A stretch of DNA of 64,000 nt from Halorhabdus amylolytica (GTDB lineage Archaea > Halobacteriota > Halobacteria > Halobacteriales > Haloarculaceae). Below, piece after piece: positions 26,932 through 35,344 of this stretch (positions within the stretch are counted from its first letter, which is position 1; every line of letters begins with the position of its first letter). Below the pieces are notes generated by a model. The model searched no databases. It was not told where the DNA came from and saw only the letters and a list, made by a program, of their open reading frames with translations. The stretch lies in the NCBI RefSeq assembly GCF_004944975.1, contig NZ_SPQG01000006.1, positions 22,850 to 86,849 on the forward strand, read 5' to 3'. The position numbers and the translations under genes were made by a program.

Positions 26932-27843
26932 GTGGTCGCGATTGTAACGGTCGGGAGCGCGGTACTCGACCGCGTTTACACGCTCACGAACCTGCCGGAG
27001 CCCGACGGTGGTGCCTTCGTCACCGACGCCACCGAACGGGCAGGTGGCGTCGCAGCGAACGTTGGCTGTGCGCTCGCGGCCCTTGAGCACGATGTCGGGG
27101 TACTCTCCCGGGTCGGCGACGACGACGCGGCCGAGACGATCGTCGACTCCCTGCGCGATCACGGCGTCGATACCTCCGGAGTCCGTGCGGGCGAAGGCGC
27201 TTCTTCCTACACGCTCGTCCTCCGGGGGCCCGACGGCGATCGCATGATCGTCGCCGGGGGCGATAGCGTCCCACAGCTTCGACTCCAGGCGACCGATCGC
27301 GATCGGGTACGCGGGGCCGACTGCGTGTTTACGAGTGCTTACGCTCCCGACGCCGTCGTGACCGACCTCCTGGACCTCCGTGAATCGGGAGCTATCGAGG
27401 CCCTCGCGTTCGATCTCGCCGGTCCCATCGAGGAACTCGAAGGTCGCGGGACTGCGCCGGGGACGATCGACCGCCTCGCGAGGACCGCTGACCTATTCGT
27501 CGTGGGTGAGGTCGCCGCCCGCTCGTATCTCGGGACGGACCCACGGGACGCCGCCGAGCGACTGCGTGAGGCGGGGGCCGCCCGCGTCGCGGTCACCGTC
27601 GGTGCCGACGGCGCGTACCTGGCCGAGGACGAACTGACTCACATCGAGGCCGTCGAGACCGATGTCGTCGATACGACTGGCGCAGGCGACGCGTTCACGG
27701 CGGCACTGATCGACGCCTGGGTGCTTGGCGACCGTACAGCAGGCGTTGCGGGCCAGGTGGCAGCTGCTGCGGCGGCCCAGAACTGTACCGCACCCGGCCC
27801 CCGCGGTGCGCTCCCCACTCGCGAGGATCTCCCAGAGCTGTAA
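26932..27843 (+). CDS. PfkB-family carbohydrate kinase
   Basis: Ribokinase-fold sugar or nucleoside kinase, 303 residues from GTG 26932 (VVAIVTVGSAVLD). The N-terminal glycine motif is AGGVAANVGCALAALEHDVGVLSRVGDD; the C-terminal PfkB signature with catalytic Asp is VDTTGAGDAFTAALIDAW (anion hole GAGD). Substrate cannot be read from sequence. It is convergent with a BtpA-like gene 30 bp away. PfkB and BtpA/SgcQ proteins co-occur in haloarchaeal genomes, hinting at a shared pathway, possibly pentose or nucleoside metabolism; this is inference. Confidence 0.87.
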   Translation: MVAIVTVGSAVLDRVYTLTNLPEPDGGAFVTDATERAGGVAANVGCALAALEHDVGVLSRVGDDDAAETIVDSLRDHGVDTSGVRAGEGASSYTLVLRGPDGDRMIVAGGDSVPQLRLQATDRDRVRGADCVFTSAYAPDAVVTDLLDLRESGAIEALAFDLAGPIEELEGRGTAPGTIDRLARTADLFVVGEVAARSYLGTDPRDAAERLREAGAARVAVTVGADGAYLAEDELTHIEAVETDVVDTTGAGDAFTAALIDAWVLGDRTAGVAGQVAAAAAAQNCTAPGPRGALPTREDLPEL

Positions 27844-27872
27844 TTTCGGCTGTCCGCCGACACGTCAGGCCG

Positions 27873-28685
27873 TCAGCGACTGTCGCCGGTTTCGGCCGCC
27901 TCGACCAACCGTTGTACCCGTTGCTCGTCGACGGGGGCGGTCGTCTCCCCGTCCTGCTTGAGCGCGGTACCGACGATGGCGCCGTCGGCGAGATCGAGCG
28001 TCTCGGCCACACTTGCCTGCCTGACGCCACTCCCGACGAATACTGGCGCCTCAACGTCGAGTTTATCCCGGGCCTCGACGACGCCCCGGAGGTGTTCGCG
28101 GTCCGTCTTTTCGCCCGTTCCGACGCCGCTGGCGACGATGCCGTCGGCGTGACCTCGCTCTAGCAGTTCCGCGACTTCCTCCTCGAGGGGCCGTTCGGCG
28201 AGTGGGGCTGAGTGTTTGACGTCGACGTCCGCGAGTATCGAGACATCGGTGTCCAGCCGTTCGCGAAGGCGGACTGTCTCGGCCGCACGGCCGGTGACGA
28301 CGCCCTGGTCGGTGAGGCGCGCTCCCGAGTGGACGTTGACGCGGACGAACGATGCGCCGGCCGCCGCCGCAACAGACAGGGCCGCCTCGGCGTCGTTTCT
28401 GAGGACGTTGACGCCCACGGGCAGATCGATCTCCCGTTGGAGGTCGGCGACGAGGGCCGCCATCGATGCCACGACGTGTTTTGGCACGTCCTCGGCGTAG
28501 AACGGCGCGTCGCCGAAGTTCTCGACCATCACGGCGTCGACGCCGCCCGCCGCCAGGCGTCGCGCGTCCCGAATCATCGCGTCCCGGATCGAACTCCTGT
28601 CGCCGTCGAAGGCCGGCGCGCCGGGCAGCGGTGCCAGATGTACCATCCCGATGACCGCACGATCGCCACCAAAATCAAGACTCAT
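27873..28685 (-). CDS. BtpA/SgcQ family TIM-barrel protein
   Basis: 270-residue protein of the BtpA family (cyanobacterial photosystem I biogenesis factor BtpA; enterobacterial SgcQ). Signatures: GMVHLAPLPGAPAFDG, DARRLAAGGVDAVMVENFGDAPFYAEDVPKHVVASM, PVGVNVLRNDAEAALSVAAAAGASFVRVNVHSGARLTDQGVVTG, DVDVKHSAPLAERPLEEEV and GSGVRQASVAETLDLADGAIVGTALK. The barrel ends in a phosphate-binding-like GSG/GT pattern. Haloarchaea are not phototrophic by photosystem, so a metabolic role is more likely, probably linked to the neighbouring PfkB kinase. Confidence 0.9.
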   Translation of the reverse strand: MSLDFGGDRAVIGMVHLAPLPGAPAFDGDRSSIRDAMIRDARRLAAGGVDAVMVENFGDAPFYAEDVPKHVVASMAALVADLQREIDLPVGVNVLRNDAEAALSVAAAAGASFVRVNVHSGARLTDQGVVTGRAAETVRLRERLDTDVSILADVDVKHSAPLAERPLEEEVAELLERGHADGIVASGVGTGEKTDREHLRGVVEARDKLDVEAPVFVGSGVRQASVAETLDLADGAIVGTALKQDGETTAPVDEQRVQRLVEAAETGDSR

Positions 28686-28859
28686 CGGTCGATCCGCCCT
28701 CCCATCGTAGTACCCGGTTTTCCGCCCATGTACTCCTCGGCGATGCCGCCGTCGTGGACCATATCCACATCACGTCACGCGCGCAGAAATATGTTCAGTC
28801 GGTCGATCTCCTCCGCCCGGAACCTGGGTCTGGGTGAGCTACGACCTGGAGCGTCACGT

Positions 28860-29564
28860 TCACTCGTCGGCCGGGTCGATCTCGGTGACGAGACCGGGTT
28901 CGTCGCTGGCGATGAGGATGATCCGATCGGTGACGTCCTCCATCGTGTTGGCGAGATCATCGAACAGGATCGCGAGTTCGCGATACAGCAGCGGTTGCTC
29001 GATCGATTCGTCGGCGAAGGCGGTCGCGATGACGTCGTCTTTGATCGAGTCGCAGCGACTCTCCATGTCCCTGATCGCTTTGATATCGTCGTACAGCGTT
29101 TCGGTTTCGTCAGTTCTGGCGAGGGCTTTGACCAACCGCTCGACGACGTCTTCGAGCGTCGCTGTCATGTTCGCGACGTGGTCGGCCATCTCGGCCAGTC
29201 CCTCGAAACACGCGTTGTCGTGGGCCGGCTGCATGATCGGCAACTCCTGGGCGATCCGTTCGGTGAGGTTCGCCAGGACGTCGATCCTTTTGAAGAACTC
29301 GATGAGTTCCGTCTGGTTGTAGTTGAACCGCGTATTGAGCAACCCCATGTCCTCCGGATCGGAGTTCGTGATTTCGCTGGTGATACTCCGGATCATCCGA
29401 TCGCCCTCGCTCTCAAGGTCGCCGATACGCTCGACGATTTCCTCAACGTCGTCACCACCAGCGTACTGTTCGAGCAGCGTCGGCAGCAGGCTGACACATT
29501 CGTCGAGGGTGTCCATGTATTCGTCCGTCCGTCGTTCGAGTTCCACTCCGAAATCCTCGCTCAT
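28860..29564 (-). CDS. DUF47 / PhoU-like phosphate transport accessory protein
   Basis: All-helical acidic protein of 234 residues from the DUF47 (TIGR00153) family, a PhoU relative usually paired with PiT-type phosphate permeases. Recognisable helices: VELERRTDEYMDTLDECVSLLPTLLEQY, DDVEEIVERIGDLESEGDRMIRSITSEI, LLNTRFNYNQTELIEFFKRIDVLANLTERIA and DIKAIRDMESRCDSIKDDVIATAF, the last with E/D clusters that bind metal in PhoU. No phosphate permease is present nearby, so the partner must be elsewhere. Terminal gene before the GNAT-like gene, same strand. Confidence 0.88.
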   Translation of the reverse strand: MSEDFGVELERRTDEYMDTLDECVSLLPTLLEQYAGGDDVEEIVERIGDLESEGDRMIRSITSEITNSDPEDMGLLNTRFNYNQTELIEFFKRIDVLANLTERIAQELPIMQPAHDNACFEGLAEMADHVANMTATLEDVVERLVKALARTDETETLYDDIKAIRDMESRCDSIKDDVIATAFADESIEQPLLYRELAILFDDLANTMEDVTDRIILIASDEPGLVTEIDPADE

Positions 29565-29587
29565 ATCGTAGCTTCGAACGGAGACGG

Positions 29588-30031
29588 TTAAGAGCGTTCC
29601 TGACCGCCGTCGTTCGGAGCGAGTCTAAATCGAGTCGTCGGTTGACCCGAGAATCGCGGTCCGTTTCCGGTCTCCATGAACCCCTTCGCTTCGGCCGCTG
29701 TCCGGACGGCCTGCTCGTCCTCTGGGACCAGCAGTTCGACTGCCATCCTCTCTGTTCGAGCGAACCTGATTGGTTCCTCGAGCAATCGTCGACAGACTCG
29801 CTCGGAGCCGGCGATCTGGGTGACGTGAACGGTCTGTTCCCGGGCGTCGAAACTCACGACCCCGATGATCTGCTCGTCACGTTGGCTCTCGACCGCGTCG
29901 TCGGCTTCGATTACTTCGACCGCGACGCGGACCGTCCGATCGTGGACGAGATTACGCATCACGTCGGGTGGTGACTCCGTGAGCGACGCCATGTGTTCGG
30001 CGTCGGCTTCGACAGCGTCGCGGAGGTGCAT
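29588..30031 (-). CDS. GNAT-like acetyltransferase, divergent
   Basis: 147-residue acidic protein whose fold pattern resembles GNAT N-acetyltransferases: N-terminal LRDAVEADAEHMASLTESPPDVMRNLVHDRTVRVAV, a beta-strand EQIIGVVSFDAREQTVHVTQIAGSERVCRRLLEEPIRFA and a C-terminal MAVELLVPEDEQAVRTAAEAKGFMETGNGPRF with the typical GF(M/E)xxGxGP ending. The acetyl-CoA loop (Q/RxxGxG/A) is degenerate, so enzymatic activity is uncertain. Upstream of it lies the AT-rich left boundary of the VirB6-like island. Confidence 0.7.
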   Translation of the reverse strand: MHLRDAVEADAEHMASLTESPPDVMRNLVHDRTVRVAVEVIEADDAVESQRDEQIIGVVSFDAREQTVHVTQIAGSERVCRRLLEEPIRFARTERMAVELLVPEDEQAVRTAAEAKGFMETGNGPRFSGQPTTRFRLAPNDGGQERS

Positions 30032-30340
30032 ACAATTTGTTACTAGCTATCATCCCTTCAATACTGTCGTTTCACAATTTCTCTCGAGGGCTCGTTCTGG
30101 ATACACGGTACAACCGTTCGATCTCGATGATCAGGGCTGGTTCGATAGTAAAATTTAACATATATGTGTAATTGTCTCTGTATCATATGAGGATAGTACC
30201 GATACCGGGGGAGATCTTGCGAACCAGTCTCTTCTTTTGACTGACGTTTAATGGGCTAGTCACGCTCGGAACCATACCGCTCGTCGTGGTTCTTCCGAGT
30301 TTATATATCGATCAGTACACAGCTCGTCGATCAGTTCGGC
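30032..30340. promoter_or_regulatory. AT-rich gap and promoter at left edge of VirB6-like island
   Basis: About 309 bp without a convincing gene and with clearly lower GC than its surroundings (e.g. AAATTTAACATATATGTG near 30150). A TATA-like TTTATATAT lies at 30300-30308, about 33 bp before the first island gene, which would place transcription start just before the ATG, as in leaderless haloarchaeal mRNAs. Another AT block near 30150 may be the promoter of the minus-strand GNAT gene or decayed sequence. Confidence 0.5.
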
Positions 30341-30796
30341 ATGTTCGTGGCACTTTTGTGGGGCTTGATCGCATCGGGCGTATTACTAGTGGCCGGGGTT
30401 GGATTTATTATCCTCCTGGTTGTCCGGATGCTCGTCGTCTACGTCACCTTCGCGTTGTTACCGGTGTTGATGGGGTTCCAACTCGTCGAAGTCGGCCCCT
30501 GGTCGAAAGTGAATCAGATGGGTAAGAAGTTCATCGCGGCGAGTGGGAAACTCCTCATCTTCGGGGTGCTCATCACGGCACTTATCTGGGCGAGTACAAT
30601 AATGATCGACTTCGATCGATACGACTCGTCGGGCGGGACGTTCGCCGGAGGCACGACAGATCAGGTCCAACCGCCAGCGGGGGAGTTCGGGTCGCCTGGC
30701 GGCATTTCGACACTGATAGTTGACTTTTTCAAACTGGTCACGCCACTGTTGGTCGTCAATTTCCTCGGATTTCAGTACGTGATGGAGGTGATTTGA
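30341..30796 (+). CDS. VirB6/TrbL-like membrane protein, short (half-length) paralogue
   Basis: Hydrophobic 151-residue protein with about four membrane segments. The stretch VVRMLVVYVTFALLPVLMGFQLVEVGPWSKVNQMGKKFIAASGKLL aligns by eye with IARKVIVYLTYGLYPLLIVFWIGELGPLKYAKAVAEKLFKATGMLI of the protein at 32309. It therefore corresponds only to the second half of the family membrane domain and lacks the first half and the Gly/Ser tail. It has its own TATA box, and an exact Shine-Dalgarno GGAGGTGA in its last codons serves the next gene. It may be a working small subunit or a truncated copy. Confidence 0.65.
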   Translation: MFVALLWGLIASGVLLVAGVGFIILLVVRMLVVYVTFALLPVLMGFQLVEVGPWSKVNQMGKKFIAASGKLLIFGVLITALIWASTIMIDFDRYDSSGGTFAGGTTDQVQPPAGEFGSPGGISTLIVDFFKLVTPLLVVNFLGFQYVMEVI

Positions 30797-30797
30797 G

Positions 30798-32198
30798 ATG
30801 CTCCTGCAGTACGTCCAGCAGTCAATACTACAAGCAGTCTGCAAGCAGGGGGGATTGGGACACATGATTGTCCTGGAAAACGTGCGGACAGTCGTTCTTC
30901 TGTTCGGCATCAAGGACACGGTTCGATCGATCATCAACGACCTGTTCAACGCCGTGTTCGATTTCATGCTCGAACTCTTTGGGGATATTACGAGTTCCTT
31001 TTTGACGATCGATCCGGCCCAGCTACAGCCGTTCGAAGACATCTGGACAGTGGGGACACTCGTCTTTTTCAGCTTCCTCACCTTGTATGCTGCCTCGATG
31101 CTGGGATTGGCACAGGTTTTTCCAGGCGCTCAGCAGACCGACCCAGCCCGATTCTTTTCGAGAGCGCTCGCTGCGACACTCTCTCTGTGGATCGTCAACC
31201 CCCCTGGGTGGGGATCGGATCTCTTCTCGAAGGGCGCGTTCGGCTGGGCGTTCGTCGTCGTGAACGAGATCTGCACGGTGTATCTCGAGCAGGTCGGGAC
31301 GACTTTCTCGTTTCAGAGCGAGACCCTCGCCGGCGCACTGGGTGGTGGATTCATTCTCCTCGGGTTCGCGCTCTTCATCGGCGTACCGATACTGGTATTC
31401 GAGTTCGTGCTCCTCGCCCTCCTCGTCGCCAGGCAGGTCATCATCTTCTTCACGTATGGGCTCTATCCCGTGTTGATCGTGTTCTGGGTGGCCGACGCCG
31501 GTCCACTGCGGTACGGCAAGCAACTCTCCTCGAAGCTGTTCAAAACGGCCATCACGGCACTGGTCGGCGGTATCCTCTTCGCGGCCGTCTTCACGACGGG
31601 CATCGCCCTCATCAGTGGTAATAGTCACGTCTTCGGTGGTGGCGCAGTGACCCAGGGGGCGAGTGGGGGTGCCCCCGTCGCGGAGGGCGTGTTCGCGACA
31701 GGTTCTTCGAGCGATTACCTGACGACTATCGTCTTCAAACTGATGGTCATCGGTGCAACGTGTTTGTTACCGACTCTCATGCTGGTCCAGATGTTGGGTG
31801 CAATTGGCAGTGGCATCACGTCGGTCGCACGACTGGGTGCCGCCGTCGCGTCGGGTGGCGCAAGTGTCGCTGCGTCGGGGGCGATGATGGCTACCAAGGA
31901 GATGAGCAAGAAAGGCGTCAAGAAGGGGGCCAAATCGGCAGCCAAGAAGGGCAAAAAGAAGGCCACACAGGGGATCAAAGATCAGGCGAAGTCCGCGGCA
32001 AGTACAGCCGCCGAGCGGGCGAATCCCGCCGACAGGGGGAGCGGACGGACGGGTAGTGGCGATCGCAATTCGGTCCTGAAGCGCAACGCCCCCCAGCTAC
32101 AACAGTCCCAGCTCTCAGGGAACCAGTTTGACGGCGACGAATCAGCGACCGACGAGGATGACGGGACATCGGGCCGGTCGAAATACCGTCGACGATAA
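30798..32198 (+). CDS. VirB6/TrbL-like polytopic membrane protein with Lys-rich tail
   Basis: 466 residues, 6-8 membrane helices (about residues 85-345), recalling inner-membrane channel components (VirB6/TrbL) of type IV secretion/conjugation systems; homology is judged from topology and the paralogue at 32309. Shared blocks: LFNAVFDFMLELFGDI, RFFSRALAATLSLWIVNPPGWGSDL and LLVARQVIIFFTYGLYPVLIVFWVADAGPLRYGKQLSSKLFKTA. The tail after ~365 is unusually basic for a halophile (KKGVKKGAKSAAKKGKKKA), then Ser/Asp-rich and disordered. ATG 30798 is set by GGAGGTGA seven bases upstream. Confidence 0.75.
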   Translation: MLLQYVQQSILQAVCKQGGLGHMIVLENVRTVVLLFGIKDTVRSIINDLFNAVFDFMLELFGDITSSFLTIDPAQLQPFEDIWTVGTLVFFSFLTLYAASMLGLAQVFPGAQQTDPARFFSRALAATLSLWIVNPPGWGSDLFSKGAFGWAFVVVNEICTVYLEQVGTTFSFQSETLAGALGGGFILLGFALFIGVPILVFEFVLLALLVARQVIIFFTYGLYPVLIVFWVADAGPLRYGKQLSSKLFKTAITALVGGILFAAVFTTGIALISGNSHVFGGGAVTQGASGGAPVAEGVFATGSSSDYLTTIVFKLMVIGATCLLPTLMLVQMLGAIGSGITSVARLGAAVASGGASVAASGAMMATKEMSKKGVKKGAKSAAKKGKKKATQGIKDQAKSAASTAAERANPADRGSGRTGSGDRNSVLKRNAPQLQQSQLSGNQFDGDESATDEDDGTSGRSKYRRR

Positions 32199-32308
32199 CG
32201 GCAGGTGAGACGTACAGTCGGAACCGCGATTCACTCGTAGTGACATCGGCTTTGACAGACATAGCAACCATTAAGTACGCATATGGCACGTATTTGTAAC
32301 GTACACCA

Positions 32309-34219
32309 ATGGGGGTGCCGTTGGCGGGGACGATCCAGTGGTTGCTCGGCGGTGTCCCCAGCAACGGCGTCGTGTTGATCAGTTTCGGTCTCGACGCGCT
32401 CGTCGAGTGGATCAACACGCAGATTTTCAACGCGGTGTTCACGCTGCTCGGGTATCTCCTCAACGGGTCGATGCAGGCGTTGTTGCATCTGGAGTCCACT
32501 GCACTCAAGCAGTTCCAGGACATGTGGGAGCTGTCGGTGTACGTTTACTTCGCGCTGTTGACAATCTTTGCGCTGGCCCACCTCGGGATGTTTCAGTTCT
32601 TCCCGGACGACAAGAAGTCAGATCCGTACCGGTTTGCCGGGCGTGCGCTGGCGGCCACGCTGTCGTTGTTCATCGTCAATCCGCCGGGGTGGGGACCGAC
32701 GCTGTGGGGTCGGGGACTGTTCGCGGCGGCCTTCGAGGTATCGAACGCGACAATCGACATGTTCCTGGAGTCGACGACGTTCACAGTGTCGGCGAGTCCG
32801 AGCACGGGTGGGGTGGGGTCGTTCGTACTGTTGTTGTTCGGCGTCGTGATGGGGTTGATCGTCACTGTCGGGCAACTGGTCATGTTCGTCGTATTGATCG
32901 CGCGGAAGGTGATCGTCTACCTGACGTACGGCCTGTACCCACTGCTGATCGTGTTCTGGATCGGGGAACTCGGCCCACTCAAGTACGCGAAAGCGGTGGC
33001 CGAGAAGCTGTTCAAAGCGACGGGGATGTTGATCCCCGGTGGCATCCTGATCGCGGGCGTGTTCGCGGTCGGGATGGAGTTTGCGACGGGATCGCTGGCG
33101 ATGCTGGCCGGCGGGTCGGTCGACTCGGGCGGAGTTGACGCGGCGTTCGCGTCGGGGAGTAGCATGCATCCGTTGCTGGCGGCGGCGATGCCGTTGATGG
33201 CGGTGACGGCGATGAATCTGGTGGCGATCACGTACGTCGTCAAGTGGTTGAGCGGTGCGATGGGCGGTGCGGCCAGTGCGATGACGGGCAAAGCGAAGAG
33301 TGCGATGAAGGGTGGGGCGAGCAAGGCGAGCAGTGCGGTGTCGGCTGGCGCAGGTGGCGGCATGGTCGGTGGGATGACCGGCGGCGGCGACCGGACGGCA
33401 GTCAACAACCAGTTTGGCGGTGGGTCACCGGCCCCAGCGGGCGCTGGCGGCGGTGGCGGTCGTGACGAGGAGGGTCAGTCTCAGACGGTCAACGATACCG
33501 CGCCAGACCTGGAGCAGACGCCAATGTCGGCCCTCGATAGTGACCGCCTGGTCGAGGGCGACAGCGACTGGCAGGGATACACCGAGCCGACGACCGGTGG
33601 GGAATACGCGTCACCGGAGAGCGAGTCCGAGACATCTACCGAGGACGATTCAGCGTCGACAGAGAGCACCGAATCGTCCGAAGGGTCCGAGGAGTCACTG
33701 TCGGATCTGGAGAACCCGAAGGCGTCGGATATCCACTTCGAGGAGATCGAGCGCGAGGAGATGGGCGAAGCGATGACGAAGATGGACGACGAAGAGCGGG
33801 GTAAGTTGCTCTACGACGTGATGAACAAATCACGGACGGTGGACAATGCCCAGGGTGATGACGGGAACAAATACCTGCGTGGGCTCGGTGGAGATGCAGT
33901 GAAGGGGGCGGTAGGGACTGGAGTAGGGATAGCAGCAGCGGGTGGCGCGGCGCCGATGGTAGCGGCTGGCGCGGTAGCAGGTGCAGCAGTGCTCGGCGCT
34001 GGCCAGGGGATCGCTGGGACTGGAATGGAATCGATCACGTCGAAAATCGGCCAGGGGAAGGACCTGAAGAACTCGCTCACGAGTGAGCTATCAGAGTTCA
34101 AGTCGGAGATACAGGGCTGGGGCAACGAGGGCTCGGTGAAGACGGCGGGCTGGCGGACGGGCGAAAGTGGGGCTGGGAGCAGCGAATCGGATGGATTTGA
34201 TGGGGATGATTACGTATGA
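32309..34219 (+). CDS. VirB6/TrbL-like polytopic membrane protein with long acidic and Gly-rich C-terminal region
   Basis: 636-residue paralogue of the preceding protein. Membrane domain to about residue 315 (FNAVFTLLGYLLNGSMQ, RFAGRALAATLSLFIVNPPGWGPTLWG, IARKVIVYLTYGLYPLLIVFWIGELGPLKYAKAVAEKLF). Then a Gly/Ala/Ser region with GGMTGGGDRTAVNNQFGGG (about 350-375), an acidic disordered stretch (SESETSTEDDSASTESTESSEGSEE), and a distinct C-terminal segment (about 475-636) containing a Gly/Ala helix pair (GTGVGIAAAGGAAPMVAAGAV). Preceded by a ~110-bp AT-containing promoter region. No T4SS ATPase lies nearby. The stop overlaps the next start. Confidence 0.75.
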   Translation: MGVPLAGTIQWLLGGVPSNGVVLISFGLDALVEWINTQIFNAVFTLLGYLLNGSMQALLHLESTALKQFQDMWELSVYVYFALLTIFALAHLGMFQFFPDDKKSDPYRFAGRALAATLSLFIVNPPGWGPTLWGRGLFAAAFEVSNATIDMFLESTTFTVSASPSTGGVGSFVLLLFGVVMGLIVTVGQLVMFVVLIARKVIVYLTYGLYPLLIVFWIGELGPLKYAKAVAEKLFKATGMLIPGGILIAGVFAVGMEFATGSLAMLAGGSVDSGGVDAAFASGSSMHPLLAAAMPLMAVTAMNLVAITYVVKWLSGAMGGAASAMTGKAKSAMKGGASKASSAVSAGAGGGMVGGMTGGGDRTAVNNQFGGGSPAPAGAGGGGGRDEEGQSQTVNDTAPDLEQTPMSALDSDRLVEGDSDWQGYTEPTTGGEYASPESESETSTEDDSASTESTESSEGSEESLSDLENPKASDIHFEEIEREEMGEAMTKMDDEERGKLLYDVMNKSRTVDNAQGDDGNKYLRGLGGDAVKGAVGTGVGIAAAGGAAPMVAAGAVAGAAVLGAGQGIAGTGMESITSKIGQGKDLKNSLTSELSEFKSEIQGWGNEGSVKTAGWRTGESGAGSSESDGFDGDDYV

Positions 34220-34989
34220 TGGAAAATAACACAAAGAAAAGAAGGATGAGTGCTGAAGTGGTCGGACACAAAGAAAGTGACTGTGGTGTTGAGGTGTTTG
34301 ACGAGAGGGGTAATAGACACGTAATTACAATTGAATGGGATGGACACATCCAGAGACATTCTCAAGAATCATATCCCCACGAACCAGCCGACCGAACGTT
34401 CGAAGAGCAGAAGCTGATGACGCAGGTCGAGGAGCGGGCAAAACTCGCGGCCCAACAAGAATTTCCGGATGCAGATATTCTGCCGGCCGAGTGGATCCCG
34501 GAAGAACTCAACCGGGCGATGCTGGCCTTAGAGAAACTGCACGTGGACGACTTTGCCGAGGAGTTCGAGGAGTGCTATCGAATGCTCACCAATCCGGCCT
34601 CGGTCCCAGAAGTACCAGAAGACTCGGCAGAGATCATCTTCGCACCATTCCTCGTCAACGAGGACGACGAGGTGGCGTACGTGCCGACGCCAGTAATCAA
34701 ATACCGCGACGAGTCTGGCGAGGCTCACTACACCCACAAGGAGTCGCGATACGAGGAACTACTGGACGAACCGCATTTGACGAAATTCCCGGTTACGCTA
34801 CCACCGCTGGAATTCAAAGATGGGGACTACGAATTCCCGGACGGGTTCCAGATATTCATCATCGAGCATCTGCTGGCCCAACTCAGAGATGTTTATCGCC
34901 ACGTCGGTGAGGAACCGCCGGAGTACTGCAAGGAAACGGACATCTGGGGCAAGCCACTGACGACAGAAGACGAGGAATACTACGACTAG
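34216..34989 (+). CDS. Acidic hypothetical protein coupled to VirB6-like gene
   Basis: 257-residue soluble, very acidic protein that I do not recognise. The ATG overlaps the stop of the 32309 gene, so translation is probably coupled and the products may interact. The first ~45 codons are AT-rich compared with the rest of the window, suggesting a different source or recent junction. Visible segments: CGVEVFDERGNRHVITIEWDGHIQRH, RTFEEQKLMTQVEERAKLAAQQEFPDADILPAEWIPEELNRAMLALEKL and PTPVIKYRDESGEAHYTHKESRYEEL. Position directly after a membrane protein with a variable tail would suit a partner or immunity factor; this is inference only. Confidence 0.6.
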   Translation: MMENNTKKRRMSAEVVGHKESDCGVEVFDERGNRHVITIEWDGHIQRHSQESYPHEPADRTFEEQKLMTQVEERAKLAAQQEFPDADILPAEWIPEELNRAMLALEKLHVDDFAEEFEECYRMLTNPASVPEVPEDSAEIIFAPFLVNEDDEVAYVPTPVIKYRDESGEAHYTHKESRYEELLDEPHLTKFPVTLPPLEFKDGDYEFPDGFQIFIIEHLLAQLRDVYRHVGEEPPEYCKETDIWGKPLTTEDEEYYD

Positions 34990-35219
34990 TGACGACAAGC
35001 GTGGTGTGTGATGGCGTTGGACGGTCGATTTACACGACGCCGGACTTAGAGCAGTCCTCACTGGGGGAGTACAGCATGGGCGGCATCGGTGGATCGATCG
35101 CGGGACCAATTGGGGCCGGAGCGATGGCAGGCGGATTGATGGGCGGAGGCGATCAGACGGCAGTGAACAATCGGTTTAATAGGAGACCGATATCACCAGC
35201 GGTTCGACCTGAGTCGTGA
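34989..35219 (+). pseudogene. Orphan cassette: fragment of the VirB6-like Gly-rich segment
   Basis: A 76-codon frame opening with GTG that overlaps the previous stop by one base. Its middle (GGIGGSIAGPIGAGAMAGGLMGGGDQTAVNNRF) repeats the GGMTGGGDRTAVNNQF segment of the 32309 protein, but no membrane domain precedes it and only a dozen residues follow. It looks like a displaced or decayed copy of the linker region, possibly a donor for recombination. A genuine short gene cannot be excluded. Confidence 0.5.
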
Positions 35220-35344
35220 CTGTCAATGAGTCGAAACATATTGGGGGTGGTGAACCAACCTCTCAGACAGCGGATTACTATCCAGTAATTCGATTGGGGG
35301 ACCTAACACAGCGGTCAAATAGGCTCGCTCCGATAGCTGTTGAC

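Noticed and set aside
28682..28762. Minus-strand 26-codon frame (MVHDGGIAEEYMGG...) whose stop overlaps the BtpA start
   Set aside because: Coupling position is suggestive, but there is no family, no Shine-Dalgarno and the length is within chance.
30286..30525. Overlapping frame at the first VirB6-like gene
   Set aside because: Shadow frame; the 30341 frame has clear membrane helices and paralogue similarity.
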